Positions 51,401 through 53,060 of a DNA stretch of 64,000 bases are shown piece by piece (position 1 is the first letter of the stretch; the number at the start of each line of letters is the position of its first letter). Below the pieces are notes generated by a model that saw only the letters and a program-made list of their open reading frames with translations, was not told where the DNA came from and did not search any database. The translations under genes were made by a program, and so were the position numbers. This stretch comes from Molanna angustata. Its lineage: Eukaryota; Arthropoda; Insecta; Trichoptera; Molannidae. The stretch is taken from positions 33,420,672-33,484,671 of the forward strand of contig OY754977.1 of the NCBI GenBank assembly GCA_963576475.1, read 5' to 3'.

Positions 51401-52197
51401 TGTAAGTAAGTTCAGCAGATGGTAGTGGAAGTCAATGATTGGATAAATAAGTGATTTTGCTAAGGTACTGTGGCAGGTTTGGATTATTTGAAATAAACAG
51501 GGTGCATACCACTAATTTCGGCGATCATGCGTTTGCTGTGGCAGGACCAAATGCATGGAATAAGCTCCCAAATACCCTCAGACAAACTGAAAATATATCT
51601 ACCTTCAGAAAAAATCTCAAAACACACCTTTTTCGCAAATCTTACCAAAGCCATAATGATACATCTTAATCAATTTTCAGCGCCCTTGAGGTGAGATATT
51701 CATGAAAACGGCGCTATATAAATCATCCAAATTATATATATATATATATATATAAGATTCTACAATAGTGACAAAATGTGTATATTGTACAGTGAATAAA
51801 ATATTAATTTTATTTTCAATGACATTTTACTATAGACACTGACCTGATATCTTCCTAGTTCATGTTTTTTCTTCCAGGTTTGAGTTTCACTTCAATATAT
51901 CAACTGTAATTGCAATATAAAAGGCATACGGCCAATTAATCCGTTGGTTATTTTTTCTAGAACACGGACATAGTGTACCGCATCACCAAGGGCAACGAAC
52001 TGAAGAAATTTGGCTTGGTGAAGAGACACGGCGTCTGGTCCCTGCACTTCCGCAAGAGGCTAAAGTCTCCCGAGAGCTTCATGCTGGAGATCGAGGGAAG
52101 GATCCCCAAGATACACATGGGCAACACCACTTATGAGAAGCCTCTGAAGCTGTTTGTCAATATAGATGTAACGGAAGTCGCACAATTGCCTTCATAG
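310..52197 (+). CDS. fbn: Fibrillin-like extracellular matrix protein, 3' part of gene (23 exons)
   Basis: Spliced coding region: 310-468, 5827-5986, 10423-10569, 10753-11018, 11260-11405, 21916-22187, 23213-23322, 24229-24396, 25057-25184, 25469-25601, 26164-26261, 27606-27756, 28748-28963, 29554-29784, 30969-31103, 37019-37132, 37243-37341, 38663-38823, 41242-41341, 47685-47827, 49329-49581, 50678-50808, 51961-52197. The exons total 3758 nt; with one base from the upstream exon they give 1252 residues and a stop. Domain order is TB, 7 EGF, TB, 5 EGF, TB, 7 EGF, then the C-terminal domain, matching the C-terminal portion of vertebrate fibrillins. Fibrillins are secreted, polymerise into microfibrils and bind TGF-beta/BMP complexes; that role is family knowledge, not visible here. 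LTBPs share these modules but lack the fibrillin-type C-terminal domain found here. All splice sites are AG/GT except one GC donor after 49581. The start codon lies left of the window. Confidence 0.93.
589..1906 (+). repeat. 106-bp satellite, 12.4 near-identical copies
   Basis: The motif AAATGATGTAAAGTAAG recurs at 593, 699, 805 and every 106 bp to 1865; the last copy stops after about 41 bp. Copies look identical by eye, so amplification or homogenisation is recent. The middle of the unit (CACTGGATTACT, CAGCGC, TAACCG, CCAT in order) matches the tRNA-like head of the SINE at 20241-20385, read on the minus strand. Confidence 0.97.
1907..2215. repeat. Cluster of dyad-symmetric words (left)
   Basis: Dense mixture of short words in both orientations: GTGTGGTAAC/GTTACCACAC, GTGTCGACAC, TAGTCGC, CAAAGTGT. 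A 27-bp inverted repeat with a single central base spans 1938-1964. A perfect 20-bp palindrome lies at 2163-2182. GTGTCGACAC occurs at 2001-2010 and 2012-2021. Similar words recur at 4565-4650 and 5045-5225. Confidence 0.85.
2216..3261. other. Intron DNA with a GC-rich hairpin island
   Basis: Mostly AT-rich with no coding signal. At about 2818-2895 a sharply GC-rich island contains three small self-complementary blocks (GGGGCTTCGCCCC, GCCGCTCCGCGGC, GGCCGCTTCGCGCC). Around 2985 a short stretch resembles 63605-63630. Confidence 0.5.
3262..3405 (+). repeat. Degenerate short tandem array, CGGTGTTATTTTT type
   Basis: About seven copies of a 23-28 bp unit with the core CGGTGTTATTTTTT followed by a variable A/G spacer; the last copies decay to GGGGTGTT and GTGATGTT. 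Confidence 0.8.
3406..4564. other. Intron DNA, AT-rich, nothing recognised
   Basis: Low-complexity AT-rich sequence. Open frames here (for example 3642-3902) have biased A/T composition and no recognisable motif. Confidence 0.5.
4565..5240. repeat. Dyad-word clusters (middle and right)
   Basis: A small cluster at 4565-4650 (CATGTCGACACATGTCGAC, TGTGGTAAC) and a larger one at 5045-5225 (GGTAACAATGTTACC, CTAGTCGCC, GTGTCGACAC at 5191-5200 and 5206-5215) repeat the vocabulary of 1907-2215. AT-rich DNA lies between them. This may be the other end of one inverted-repeat element. Confidence 0.6.
5245..5815 (+). pseudogene. Internally deleted LINE (CR1/L2-like): endonuclease piece joined to RT C-terminus
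   Basis: 5245-5496 encodes part of an APE-type endonuclease ([13 protein letters not shown], later SCIDHTFVR). After a 12-bp-scale repeat around 5490-5515, 5525-5811 encodes the C-terminal end of a LINE reverse transcriptase protein ([32 protein letters not shown]) in broken frames. The same 3' end occurs more intact at 59031-59395. Most of the RT is missing. The element ends a few bases before the acceptor of exon b. Confidence 0.75.
5827..5986 (+). CDS. fbn: fibrillin exon b: end of TB 1 and start of EGF 1
   Basis: Acceptor AG 5825-5826; donor GTAAAT at 5987; phase 1 in and 2 out. It supplies the eighth TB cysteine (VLCGN), then a calcium-binding EGF beginning EIDEC. The acceptor lies directly behind LINE-derived DNA, yet the join to 468 keeps the TB-EGF linker length usual for fibrillins. 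Confidence 0.9.
5987..6843. other. Intron DNA, nothing recognised
   Basis: AT-rich intron sequence between exon b and the LINE insertion. I see no coding motif or repeat structure. Confidence 0.5.
6973..8121 (-). pseudogene. LINE ORF2, C-part: RNase H and cysteine motif
   Basis: Same minus-strand frame as the RT part, separated only by the stop at 8170-8172. It contains the RNase H signature ([38 protein letters not shown]) and a C-terminal CRAC...HFLCQC motif typical of I/LOA/R1-group LINEs. The stop is at 6973-6975, about 80 bp before the poly(A) tail. Confidence 0.92.
8170..10314 (-). pseudogene. LINE ORF2, N-part: endonuclease end and reverse transcriptase
   Basis: 714 codons on the minus strand. 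The first eight (MTSVEAV and part of the next) come from the target duplication; LINE sequence begins at WGSTD. Visible are the end of an APE endonuclease (FSDHQYIEF), then RT motifs: [45 protein letters not shown], and the catalytic AYADD. It stops at TAA 8170-8172. The remaining C-terminal part continues in the same frame at 6973-8169. A 157-bp block (8237-8393) is repeated at 8075-8231, adding 54 codons in frame. The copy therefore carries at least a 5' truncation, a duplication and a stop. Confidence 0.92.
10423..10569 (+). CDS. fbn: fibrillin exon c: EGF 1 end, EGF 2
   Basis: Acceptor AG 10421-10422; donor GTAATG at 10570; phase 2 in and 2 out. It completes EGF 1 (SHQC) and encodes EGF 2 starting DDNEC with the expected cysteine spacing through CTCPDGY. 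The next exon is only 183 bp away. Confidence 0.9.
10753..11018 (+). CDS. fbn: fibrillin exon d: EGF 3 and 4
   Basis: Acceptor AG 10751-10752; donor GTAAGA at 11019; phase 2 in and 1 out. It holds two full calcium-binding EGF modules (DIDEC, DVDEC) with hydroxylation-type sequences such as [10 protein letters not shown] and [10 protein letters not shown]. Confidence 0.94.
11260..11405 (+). CDS. fbn: fibrillin exon e: EGF 5, start of EGF 6
   Basis: Acceptor AG 11258-11259; donor GTACAT at 11406; phase 1 in and 0 out. It encodes one EGF ([12 protein letters not shown]) and the first residues of the next (DIDECRE). The following intron is 10.5 kb because of an LTR retrotransposon and other repeats. 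Confidence 0.92.
11624..12043 (-). repeat. 3' LTR (element orientation)
   Basis: 420 bp; begins TGTTACTATTGCC on the + strand and ends TTGCCATA. It matches 19288-19707 at an offset of 7664 throughout. It carries AATAAA-like hexamers and a GC-rich CGTGACGTCACC block. Confidence 0.95.
12044..13137 (-). other. LTR element 3' non-coding region
   Basis: AT-rich interval between the end of pol and the 3' LTR. It contains two similar blocks around 12420-12450 and 12490-12530 (TCGCTACTCT..ATATTGAGTGCTT). No env-like frame. Confidence 0.6.
13138..15318 (-). pseudogene. LTR element pol, C-part: RT core, RNase H, integrase
   Basis: 726 codons. RT catalytic YIDDILVAS near residue 7; RNase H with [13 protein letters not shown] near 160 and [10 protein letters not shown] near 225; integrase zinc-binding H-H-C-C (HKVSHPG...CIDCQ) near 350-390; integrase core with [19 protein letters not shown] and GIIERWHRT; then a GPY/F-like DGPYKV. 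It is in the same frame as the upstream RT segment and is cut off from it only by the TAG at 15355-15357. Intact length would be typical for a Ty3/gypsy pol. Confidence 0.95.
15355..16290 (-). pseudogene. LTR element pol, N-part: protease and start of RT
   Basis: Aspartic protease [10 protein letters not shown] near residue 32, then RT motifs [16 protein letters not shown] and [12 protein letters not shown]. An in-frame TAG (15355-15357) interrupts RT just after GLSNAA, so this copy cannot make full pol unless the codon is read through. The frame is -1 relative to gag and opens over the last gag codons, suggesting gag-pol frameshifting at the AAAAC stretch before the gag stop. Confidence 0.92.
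16293..17279 (-). CDS. LTR element Gag
   Basis: 328 codons on the minus strand starting [14 protein letters not shown]. The middle holds a capsid-like helical region ([28 protein letters not shown]). An Asn/Arg-rich nucleic-acid-binding region follows ([20 protein letters not shown]), ending in a C-x2-H...C...C cluster ([18 protein letters not shown]) seen in insect Ty3/gypsy Gags. The frame is intact. Confidence 0.9.
   Translation of the reverse strand: MATENKDNTNTFDRASYQQTSDESRNEIFAANIKLPTVWKDKIYLWFITVEAQFNSARITKDETKYQHILGVLDPDTISCVADVIQYPPTKDKYQHLKETLLNRLQESEEKRLSQLLHGVQLGDRKPSHLLRHMQSLAGPTLANDALLKRLWIERLPHRVQEIISAIITNDISVLAQTADRILEVNERTEIQSINSPSTSASSQAHQSDLVTNSLLHSMQQQIQLLTDKIVRLEIDHRQSRTQSRPQHNNNWRNRSRSRSPSRNRYQNYNNNHQNRNQKNYYDNRKSNNNNVKQNNNYRREDICHLHQKFGTKAFNCIAPCKFNDQEN
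17280..19287 (-). other. LTR element long 5' leader
   Basis: About 2 kb of AT-rich non-coding sequence between the 5' LTR and gag. I see no second coding unit. It contains many poly-A/T runs and a short CAAAAGGCCCCGTG stretch near 18918. Confidence 0.55.
19288..19707 (-). repeat. 5' LTR (element orientation)
   Basis: 420-bp partner of 11624-12043, followed on the + strand by the TGGT target duplication. Confidence 0.95.
20157..20215. repeat. Perfect 26-bp-arm hairpin
   Basis: Arms 20157-20182 and 20190-20215 are exact reverse complements (start AGAGATTGAAAAAG) around a 7-base loop. Confidence 0.95.
20241..20385 (-). mobile_element. tRNA-derived SINE
   Basis: Read on the minus strand it starts GGATGGGTGGATGGCAGAGC, with an A-box-like region, and ends ...CTTGTTAACAAGGACAT. 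The same body occurs at 50851-51010, with the tRNA-like head at the high-coordinate end in both. Confidence 0.85.
21916..22187 (+). CDS. fbn: fibrillin exon f: EGF 6 and 7, start of TB 2
   Basis: Acceptor AG 21914-21915; donor GTAACA at 22188; phase 0 in and 2 out. The join to 11405 reads DIDECRE-SPGLC, an exact EGF spacing. A second EGF ([12 protein letters not shown]) and the first TB cysteine (EYCYNELER) follow. Confidence 0.93.
22267..22400 (+). repeat. Half copy of the GCGTTTCA..AAGTGCAC repeat family
   Basis: GTAGAGTGC..TTTCATTTAAAAGTGC..TTCGTGGTTAAGTT closely follows the reverse complement of 57250-57385. Confidence 0.7.
22583..22969. mobile_element. hAT-type MITE with 8-bp target duplication
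   Basis: Ends TAGTGTCCGAC and GTCGGACACTA are exact inverted repeats. AAAATCAT flanks both sides (22575-22582, 22970-22977). An 8-bp duplication with TAG/CAG-type ends is the hAT hallmark. The 387-bp body is non-coding, full of GGCCGAAG words near both ends, and has a tRNA-like stretch near 22710-22760. Confidence 0.92.
23213..23322 (+). CDS. fbn: fibrillin exon g: core of TB domain 2
   Basis: Acceptor AG 23211-23212; donor GTACCA at 23323; phase 2 in and 1 out. It encodes GQC, the CCC triplet, AWG and CQTC of the second TB module. A nearby GT at 23313 would leave the wrong phase. Confidence 0.9.
23500..23830 (-). repeat. GC-rich unclassified repeat, related to 35.7-35.9 kb
   Basis: On the minus strand this aligns with 35795-35890, sharing GACGAATCGCTGCCGAGCGA-like and GAATTGAAGGGGGCAC blocks. 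Both translate to DESLPSE in the same relative frame. It is probably a fragment of a coding transposable element of unknown class. Confidence 0.6.
23831..24228. other. Intron DNA, nothing further recognised
   Basis: Unique-looking intron sequence between the GC-rich repeat and exon h. Confidence 0.45.
24229..24396 (+). CDS. fbn: fibrillin exon h: TB 2 end, EGF 8
   Basis: Acceptor AG 24227-24228; donor GTAAAT at 24397; phase 1 in and 1 out. It gives the last TB cysteine (KLCPGG), then [12 protein letters not shown] and most of an EGF. Confidence 0.92.
24560..24760 (-). repeat. Fragment of a common moth repeat
   Basis: TTTATTGTGCATATC...GGCGGAATTATTGCC..ATGGCAATTA resembles the 3' end of an element widespread in Lepidoptera (recalled family knowledge, not checked). 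Confidence 0.4.
24769..24985 (+). mobile_element. tRNA-derived SINE
   Basis: Head with a box A-like TGGCACAGTTGG and box B GGGTTCGATTCCC (near 24819), a unique body, and an (ATT)n tail. A diverged relative of the head lies at 53270-53335. Confidence 0.85.
25057..25184 (+). CDS. fbn: fibrillin exon i: EGF 8 end, EGF 9
   Basis: Acceptor AG 25055-25056; donor GTACAA at 25185; phase 1 in and 0 out. It completes EGF 8 (TNC) and encodes EGF 9 starting DDNEC, up to the GYTPGPMQ loop. Confidence 0.9.
25469..25601 (+). CDS. fbn: fibrillin exon j: EGF 9 end, EGF 10
   Basis: Acceptor AG 25467-25468; donor GTTTGT at 25602; phase 0 in and 1 out. The last cysteine of EGF 9 is followed by a full EGF ([12 protein letters not shown]). 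Confidence 0.9.
25741..25990 (+). repeat. 25-bp tandem array, 10 copies
   Basis: GATAGTATCATACCTCCATG plus AAAAG repeats at exact 25-bp spacing from 25746 to 25971; one copy has CCACC for CCTCC and one has AAAAAG. Confidence 0.97.
26164..26261 (+). CDS. fbn: fibrillin exon k: EGF 11 (first part)
   Basis: Acceptor AG 26162-26163; donor GTATCC at 26262; phase 1 in and 0 out. It encodes [12 protein letters not shown] through CPEGFTQ; the sixth cysteine is in the next exon. Confidence 0.9.
26440..26600 (-). pseudogene. LINE 3'-end fragment
   Basis: The minus strand reads [15 protein letters not shown] with stops further on, the usual tail of an endonuclease/RT LINE protein. It is too short to classify. 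Confidence 0.55.
26760..27040 (-). pseudogene. LINE 3'-end fragment (RTE-like tail)
   Basis: The minus strand encodes [22 protein letters not shown], a stop, then [13 protein letters not shown] and a GATGATGATGA tail: a typical degraded RTE-like C-terminus and 3' end. Confidence 0.7.
27100..27370. repeat. Diverged copy of the GCGTTTCA..AAGTGCAC repeat family
   Basis: CTGCGTTTCAC..AGTGTGCATGG.AATGTTGG (27222 on) and the segment CTCATTGTAGTGGCAATCAT near 27178 both match the element at 56591-57376. Confidence 0.65.
27606..27756 (+). CDS. fbn: fibrillin exon l: EGF 11 end, EGF 12
   Basis: Acceptor AG 27604-27605; donor GTAAGA at 27757; phase 0 in and 1 out. The join reads [17 protein letters not shown], closing EGF 11 and opening EGF 12. 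Confidence 0.92.
27767..28019 (+). repeat. 127-bp tandem duplication next to a splice donor
   Basis: TATGATCATGTTA begins at 27767 and again at 27894; the copies differ mainly by a 4-bp deletion. The first copy begins 10 bp after the donor of exon l. Confidence 0.95.
28207..28657. repeat. Large imperfect palindrome, arms about 210 bp
   Basis: About 28207-28420 is repeated in reverse complement at about 28436-28657 with only scattered mismatches; for example AACGAAATGTAAATGTACAA near 28387 pairs with its complement near 28448. The loop is about 15-25 bases. It could be a foldback element or an inverted duplication. Confidence 0.92.
28748..28963 (+). CDS. fbn: fibrillin exon m: whole TB domain 3
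   Basis: Acceptor AG 28746-28747; donor GTTAGG at 28964 (weak +3 T); phase 1 in and 1 out. All eight TB cysteines are in one exon: CY, GRC, CCC, RC, RC, MC, with AWG between. It is more GC-rich than the flanking introns. Confidence 0.92.
28964..29553. other. Intron DNA, nothing recognised
   Basis: AT-rich intron between exons m and n with no visible repeat or gene. Confidence 0.5.
29554..29784 (+). CDS. fbn: fibrillin exon n: EGF 13 and 14
   Basis: Acceptor AG 29552-29553; donor GTAATC at 29785; phase 1 in and 1 out. It encodes [12 protein letters not shown] and [12 protein letters not shown] modules; the second lacks only its final cysteine, supplied by the next exon. Confidence 0.93.
30017..30194. 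mobile_element. TA-flanked MITE, copy 1
   Basis: Inverted ends TGTCCTATTCTGATTCG / CGAATCAGAATTGGACA with TA on both sides, 178 bp. A second copy in opposite orientation is at 59462-59641. TA targets suggest the Tc1/mariner group; no transposase is present. Confidence 0.85.
30360..30968. repeat. Intron repeats, including a direct pair of about 60 bp
   Basis: ATATGAAGTC.AT.GGACTTA followed by a TGTAGAGAGGACACAAAAAA block occurs near 30560 and again near 30712. A segment near 30360-30440 is a diverged relative of 21460-21560. Confidence 0.65.
30969..31103 (+). CDS. fbn: fibrillin exon o: EGF 14 end, EGF 15
   Basis: Acceptor AG 30967-30968; donor GTAAGC at 31104; phase 1 in and 1 out. It encodes the closing cysteine of EGF 14 and then a complete EGF ([12 protein letters not shown]). 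The 5.9-kb intron that follows carries the 152-bp satellite. Confidence 0.92.
31226..35187 (+). repeat. 152-bp satellite, 26 copies
   Basis: CAGATTCAACAAAAAAT recurs every 152 bp from 31268 to 35068. One site distinguishes two variants (TACAGCGAG and TACAGAGAG). The A type occurs in copies 9, 11, 16-18, 24 and 25, interspersed with C types. The last two copies at the right edge carry extra changes. Confidence 0.97.
35188..35950 (+). repeat. GC-rich unclassified repeat bordering the satellite
   Basis: The final satellite unit runs into this block without a break. It is GC-rich, has a 25-bp direct repeat at 35585-35609 and 35746-35770, and shares DESLPSE-encoding sequence with the minus-strand copy at 23.5-23.8 kb. 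Open frames are short, so it is probably a degraded element. Confidence 0.6.
35951..37018. other. Intron DNA with a hairpin
   Basis: Mostly unique AT-rich sequence. A hairpin with 18-bp arms (36478-36499, with a 4-base bulge, and 36514-36531; CAACTTGTTATTGGGTGC) lies inside. Confidence 0.6.
37019..37132 (+). CDS. fbn: fibrillin exon p: EGF 16
   Basis: Acceptor AG 37017-37018; donor GTAAAT at 37133; phase 1 in and 1 out. It encodes [12 protein letters not shown] and the rest of an EGF up to VDSTG. Confidence 0.92.
37243..37341 (+). CDS. fbn: fibrillin exon q: EGF 16 end, EGF 17
   Basis: Acceptor AG 37241-37242; donor GTAATT at 37342; phase 1 in and 1 out. It encodes TYC, then [11 protein letters not shown] through CGCPEG. 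Confidence 0.9.
37526..37926 (+). repeat. 99-bp tandem array, 4 copies
   Basis: The unit starting TATTTACAAAGAATATTAGG repeats four times. Its length is a multiple of three, so one frame stays open for 143 codons; this is a consequence of the period, not evidence of a gene. Confidence 0.95.
38000..38270 (+). pseudogene. Possible LINE RT C-terminal remnant
   Basis: A 68-codon frame ([20 protein letters not shown]...[11 protein letters not shown]) resembles the end of LINE proteins (FNKLP.DIK...FKKK.K.FL). Weak similarity only. Confidence 0.3.
38663..38823 (+). CDS. fbn: fibrillin exon r: EGF 17 end, EGF 18
   Basis: Acceptor AG 38661-38662; donor GTATAT at 38824; phase 1 in and 0 out. It completes EGF 17 (KKC) and encodes EGF 18 ([10 protein letters not shown]) up to the final cysteine of HQVC. 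Confidence 0.9.
38824..40330. other. Intron DNA, AT-rich, nothing firm
   Basis: Includes (TTTA)n near 39060 and AGATTAAGAT repeats near 39188-39240. No gene or element boundary could be fixed. Confidence 0.45.
40330..41010 (+). pseudogene. Decayed piggyBac-type transposase
   Basis: An acidic N-terminal segment ([18 protein letters not shown]) is followed, after a large deletion and several frameshifts and stops, by [14 protein letters not shown] and VKRWCPVK, matching the KWxDxKxVxxxSxF...VKR block of piggyBac transposases. A further frame-shifted piece ([13 protein letters not shown]) recalls the LFxHLLDMAxVNAW motif. Inactive. Confidence 0.7.
41242..41341 (+). CDS. fbn: fibrillin exon s: EGF 19, non-calcium-binding type
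   Basis: Acceptor AG 41240-41241; donor GTAAGA at 41342; phase 0 in and 1 out. It encodes [10 protein letters not shown] and the rest of an EGF through [11 protein letters not shown]. The D-x-D/N-E tract before the first cysteine, present in the EGFs just upstream, is missing here. Confidence 0.88.
41783..45400 (-). CDS. LINE ORF2: endonuclease, reverse transcriptase, RNase H
   Basis: 1205 codons, uninterrupted. APE endonuclease in the first 225 residues ([42 protein letters not shown]). RT at about 440-720 ([34 protein letters not shown], catalytic SYADD). RNase H at about 930-1060 ([44 protein letters not shown]). C-terminal [13 protein letters not shown] motif. All catalytic motifs are present, so it may be active. 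It starts 41 nt after the ORF1 stop, in another frame. Confidence 0.95.
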   Translation of the reverse strand: MEKHKILQINLHHARAATALAGRTLAKENITAILVQEPWIYDNNICGFNSVGTVISCNNGGKPRAGIVLNKSIRYLNILEFCKEDLVAITIPCNSNGRGLILCSAYFAGDEPLPLTLLEDLIRYAKKNNAQLIIGCDANSHHKIWGSTDCNQRGELLLEFILTHNLYIANKGNTPTFMNKVRSEVLDLTLCTENASDDLTDWKVVSEESASDHKQITFNIKNIERKTAEYRNKRLTNWAMLEEITKNTLGTSYKSIKDWKSIDLATDFLSESLNSAYEQSCPKKIKSQAREVPWWNSHLAKLRANIRKLFNKAKSHGTWDSYRKALTEYHKEIRKAKATSWKNFCNSINDTTETARINKVLAKQRTPDIGLLMRQDGSYAATGKETLTLLADTHFPGCQVVTNNHIPQQVICRPNLEDWRLASEIFKPSKIKWAINTFKPYKSSGEDNIFPALIQNSIEVTMPLLLKIYRASLAWGYIPRKWKTVKVTFIPKPNKECYNTPKAYRPISLTSFLLKTMEKIIHRHLIETTLSKHTIHAKQHAYQEGKSTETALIELVNTIQNSLNNGEIALCVFLDIEGAFDGAPTNVLLNGLRRKKVNATIIKWIEDMLSNRFITTNLLGENLTAKTCKGCPQGGVLSPLLWTLTVDSLICLLNDNGYNAQSYADDIVIIIRGKECDIISELMQNALKNVENWCIKNGLKVNVNKTTLIPFTNKRKLDKLFAPILFGRKLTISKETKYLGITLDNKLTWNKHVDNITQKATKALWSCRRLVGKNWGLKPSQTLWMYKSIVRPTISYAIPVWSNKLEQKGCRDKLSKLQRMACLLITGALHTTPTASLEAFLNLPPLYLHLQKVAKEGIIRLIDANKRHSFSSKSNLIKELDEVNLISLPKDKIKTVYNFDKPYKIEIQTRNEISEIWYQESNGALIWYTDGSKKEKGVGSGVYGLTPKVKIYKHLGHTTTIFQAELCAITICAYENLIRNYRHKTIYIYSDSQAALKALNSCKINSSTVQDCNLALNKLTIEHNNKVVLRWVPGHSSYKGNEEADKLANMGADSVTYGPEPYCFLTNSVIKTILYNNMLEKAKQNWLNLSGQKHAKSMIPGFSAKRSKQILTLNRENIRILIRTLTGHCRLNKHLCTMNLADMHLCRFCLDEHETPLHLLKDCEPLMQTRARIFGSHIADETQIREASPLKILRFIREIGLWEDL
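45442..47028 (-). CDS. LINE ORF1 protein
   Basis: 528 codons. An acidic N-terminus, a basic region ([20 protein letters not shown]), then a domain resembling DUF4780-type ORF1 proteins of insect LINEs ([43 protein letters not shown]). The C-terminal 170 residues are a Pro/Ser/Thr-rich tandem repeat of about 35 residues ([25 protein letters not shown]). No CCHC knuckles are visible. Probably an RNA-binding partner of ORF2; the domain name is from memory. Confidence 0.85.
   Translation of the reverse strand: MEEHQNNFLDEMEEADMASEGSSEPFDSMEVEQLVANSPTVYEEEAEKPPSPQLQDETDKPQLETETSKPKRLGGAAKKRLSNLLKQGMPYEEARNQCLIPLQSDAALKRPRANDSSEISNPAKRERSEKRTFRDAAVGIRIGVCNKEDNAILTDNQLLQIESALVKAVVESIGKGFQPRFETFTRKKGILALTCTDQGTHDWAWPLIPTLKPFKGADLRVVQGHEIPKNIIAVAWIPSELKWLPKDVMHILGISNKGLNVKMWKALNTKQMPNGQIMTFSIDEDSVKALEACNFRPYMGICRITFKLKGQKQAQVGGTSTTASKLNSGASSGAGTSKVLSKPVEVAVSTRMPEGSEPVSEASSSARTPAVLSRPDGVAALARLPEDSEPVPGTSSGARTSSVPLGPEGIVAPVRLPIRMEVVPVPGTSSGARTSAVPLGPEEIVAPVRLPMRVEVMPVPGTSTGTETTTVLHRPVESAVRARLPEKAKPTPGTSSFTSASRPVRGKGLRRSKGEPKGVSHWLKPTPK
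47685..47827 (+). CDS. fbn: fibrillin exon t: last EGF cysteine and start of C-terminal domain
   Basis: Acceptor AG 47683-47684; donor GTACAC at 47828; phase 1 in and 0 out. It reads GQGHC (end of EGF 19), then a linker and the paired cysteines GCFSCK that begin the unique C-terminal region of fibrillins. Confidence 0.9.
47911..48714. mobile_element. hAT-type non-autonomous element with 8-bp target duplication
   Basis: CCTACAAC flanks both ends (47903-47910, 48715-48722). Ends TAGAGATG and CACCTCTA are inverted (one mismatch). The 804-bp interior is non-coding and rich in CGTTTAAAACG/AACGTTAT-type self-complementary words. Confidence 0.88.
48723..49328. other. Intron DNA, nothing firm
   Basis: AT-rich. 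A short self-complementary pair ATGTTGGTAT/ATACCAACAT lies near 48998-49030. No gene. Confidence 0.45.
49329..49581 (+). CDS. fbn: fibrillin exon u: processing site and lysine/arginine-rich tail
   Basis: Acceptor AG 49327-49328; phase 0 in. It begins [10 protein letters not shown], where RRHRR before D fits the furin cleavage site that releases the fibrillin C-propeptide. An acidic stretch and a very basic end ([13 protein letters not shown]) follow. No GT donor keeps the whole open frame; ending at 49581 uses GC at 49582-49583 (AAAG then GCTAGT) and leaves phase 1, which fits exon v. Without splicing, TAG at 49584-49586 ends the protein. Confidence 0.85.
49582..49713 (+). promoter_or_regulatory. 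fbn: GC splice donor, alternative stop and poly(A) signal
   Basis: GC donor 49582-49583 (AAAG then GCTAGT). If the intron is kept, the frame stops at 49584-49586; AATAAA follows at 49708-49713. Together these could generate a fibrillin isoform lacking exons v and w. Confidence 0.55.
49740..50677. repeat. Intron with moth-type repeat fragments
   Basis: (ATTC)n at 49731-49750 leads into CATACCATCACGGCATATCCC, related to 63268-63310. From 50150 to 50230 the word ATGCACTA recurs with small spacing. The remainder is unique AT-rich DNA. Confidence 0.5.
50678..50808 (+). CDS. fbn: fibrillin exon v: C-terminal domain, middle
   Basis: Acceptor AG 50676-50677; donor GTATAG at 50809; phase 1 in and 0 out. 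It continues the basic tract ([15 protein letters not shown]) and then a beta-rich segment ending IIKIRPSVK, which aligns with the ILELRPAI region of vertebrate fibrillin C-termini. Confidence 0.85.
50851..51010 (-). mobile_element. tRNA-derived SINE
   Basis: On the minus strand: AGATGGGTTGATGGCAGAGC head with box A, box B GTTCGAATCC (near 50946-50955), and a body shared with 20241-20385 ending CTTGTTTAGCAAGAACATAT. Confidence 0.9.
51449..51755 (+). pseudogene. LINE 3' end (CR1/L2-like) with hairpin tail and (TA)n
   Basis: Encodes [20 protein letters not shown], then [12 protein letters not shown], a classic RT-protein C-terminus, followed by CAGCGCCCTTGAGGTGAG...GGCGCTATATAAAT and a TA microsatellite. 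It lies in the last-but-one fibrillin intron, 200 bp from exon w. Confidence 0.85.
51961..52197 (+). CDS. fbn: fibrillin exon w: C-terminal end and stop
   Basis: Acceptor AG 51959-51960; phase 0; stop TAG 52195-52197. It encodes [20 protein letters not shown] through [13 protein letters not shown], the counterpart of the YxIxxGN...FxI...SYLHF block in vertebrate fibrillins. Confidence 0.92.
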   Translation, partial: NTDIVYRITKGNELKKFGLVKRHGVWSLHFRKRLKSPESFMLEIEGRIPKIHMGNTTYEKPLKLFVNIDVTEVAQLPS

Positions 52198-53060
52198 AAT
52201 ATCATCATAACACGAGTCTTAGACATGTAATTTTTTATTTTAGATGTTAAAATAATCATTTTAAGTATTCTAATTCTGCAATGCGAAAAATCAACCTTAA
52301 ATTATCATTGTGTGTAATTTTTAAGTATCAGAATGACATTTTTAAAAAACAACATAGGGCCGGTATTACAGTGTCCGTTTAGGCCTAATCTTCCCTCAAA
52401 TACGTCACTAAAACGACAAATATTTAACTCAACGTTTCTAGCGGATTAAGTACTTAACGGTGAGTCAACTGTCATTTGCTAGGCAATGCATGTAGTTTCA
52501 GTGTTCTATCACTAGAGGCGTTAGGCAACGAGTGTAGTTTCAGTGTTCTATCACTAGAGGCGTAAGTTGTATCAACGGTGGCGTCACGCAACAAAACAAA
52601 CTGACAGCCATATTGAAACGAACATGGGCATTTAAAAGCATTATTTTGGTGAAAAAAATTAAATTTACCATGTTGGATAATAAAACAATAGTATTTCAAG
52701 TCGTAGCATCCCGTTTTGTAGTTGGTATTATTTGAGGATATTTAAAATTTGACAGATAATAACCACAGAAAAAGTAAAATATGTCTATAATTGAAGATTT
52801 AGTAACTGACATGTCATATTGCACTGTAATACAGAAATGGATTCAATCTCCCCTTAACATTAATCTTGAGTTTAATCTCCCCTAATAATACCCCGGCCCT
52901 ATATAAGTTGAATCAATTTGAAATTAAATAAATAATTATACTACAATACTTTTTATATCATTTAATTATGATAAGCGAAATTATATTTGTTTTAAAAGAA
53001 TTAGGATATTTAAAATGGCGTTATTGGATAACATTATATTTTGTAATAAGTAATAAATAC
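52198..53060 (+). other. fbn: fibrillin 3' UTR and candidate poly(A) signals
   Basis: AT-rich sequence after the stop. AATAAA hexamers occur at 52927-52932 and 53052-53057 and are the likeliest 3' end signals. A near-identical pair of about 40 bp (around 52490 and 52530, containing TAGTTTCAGTGTTCTATCAC) sits inside. Confidence 0.45.
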
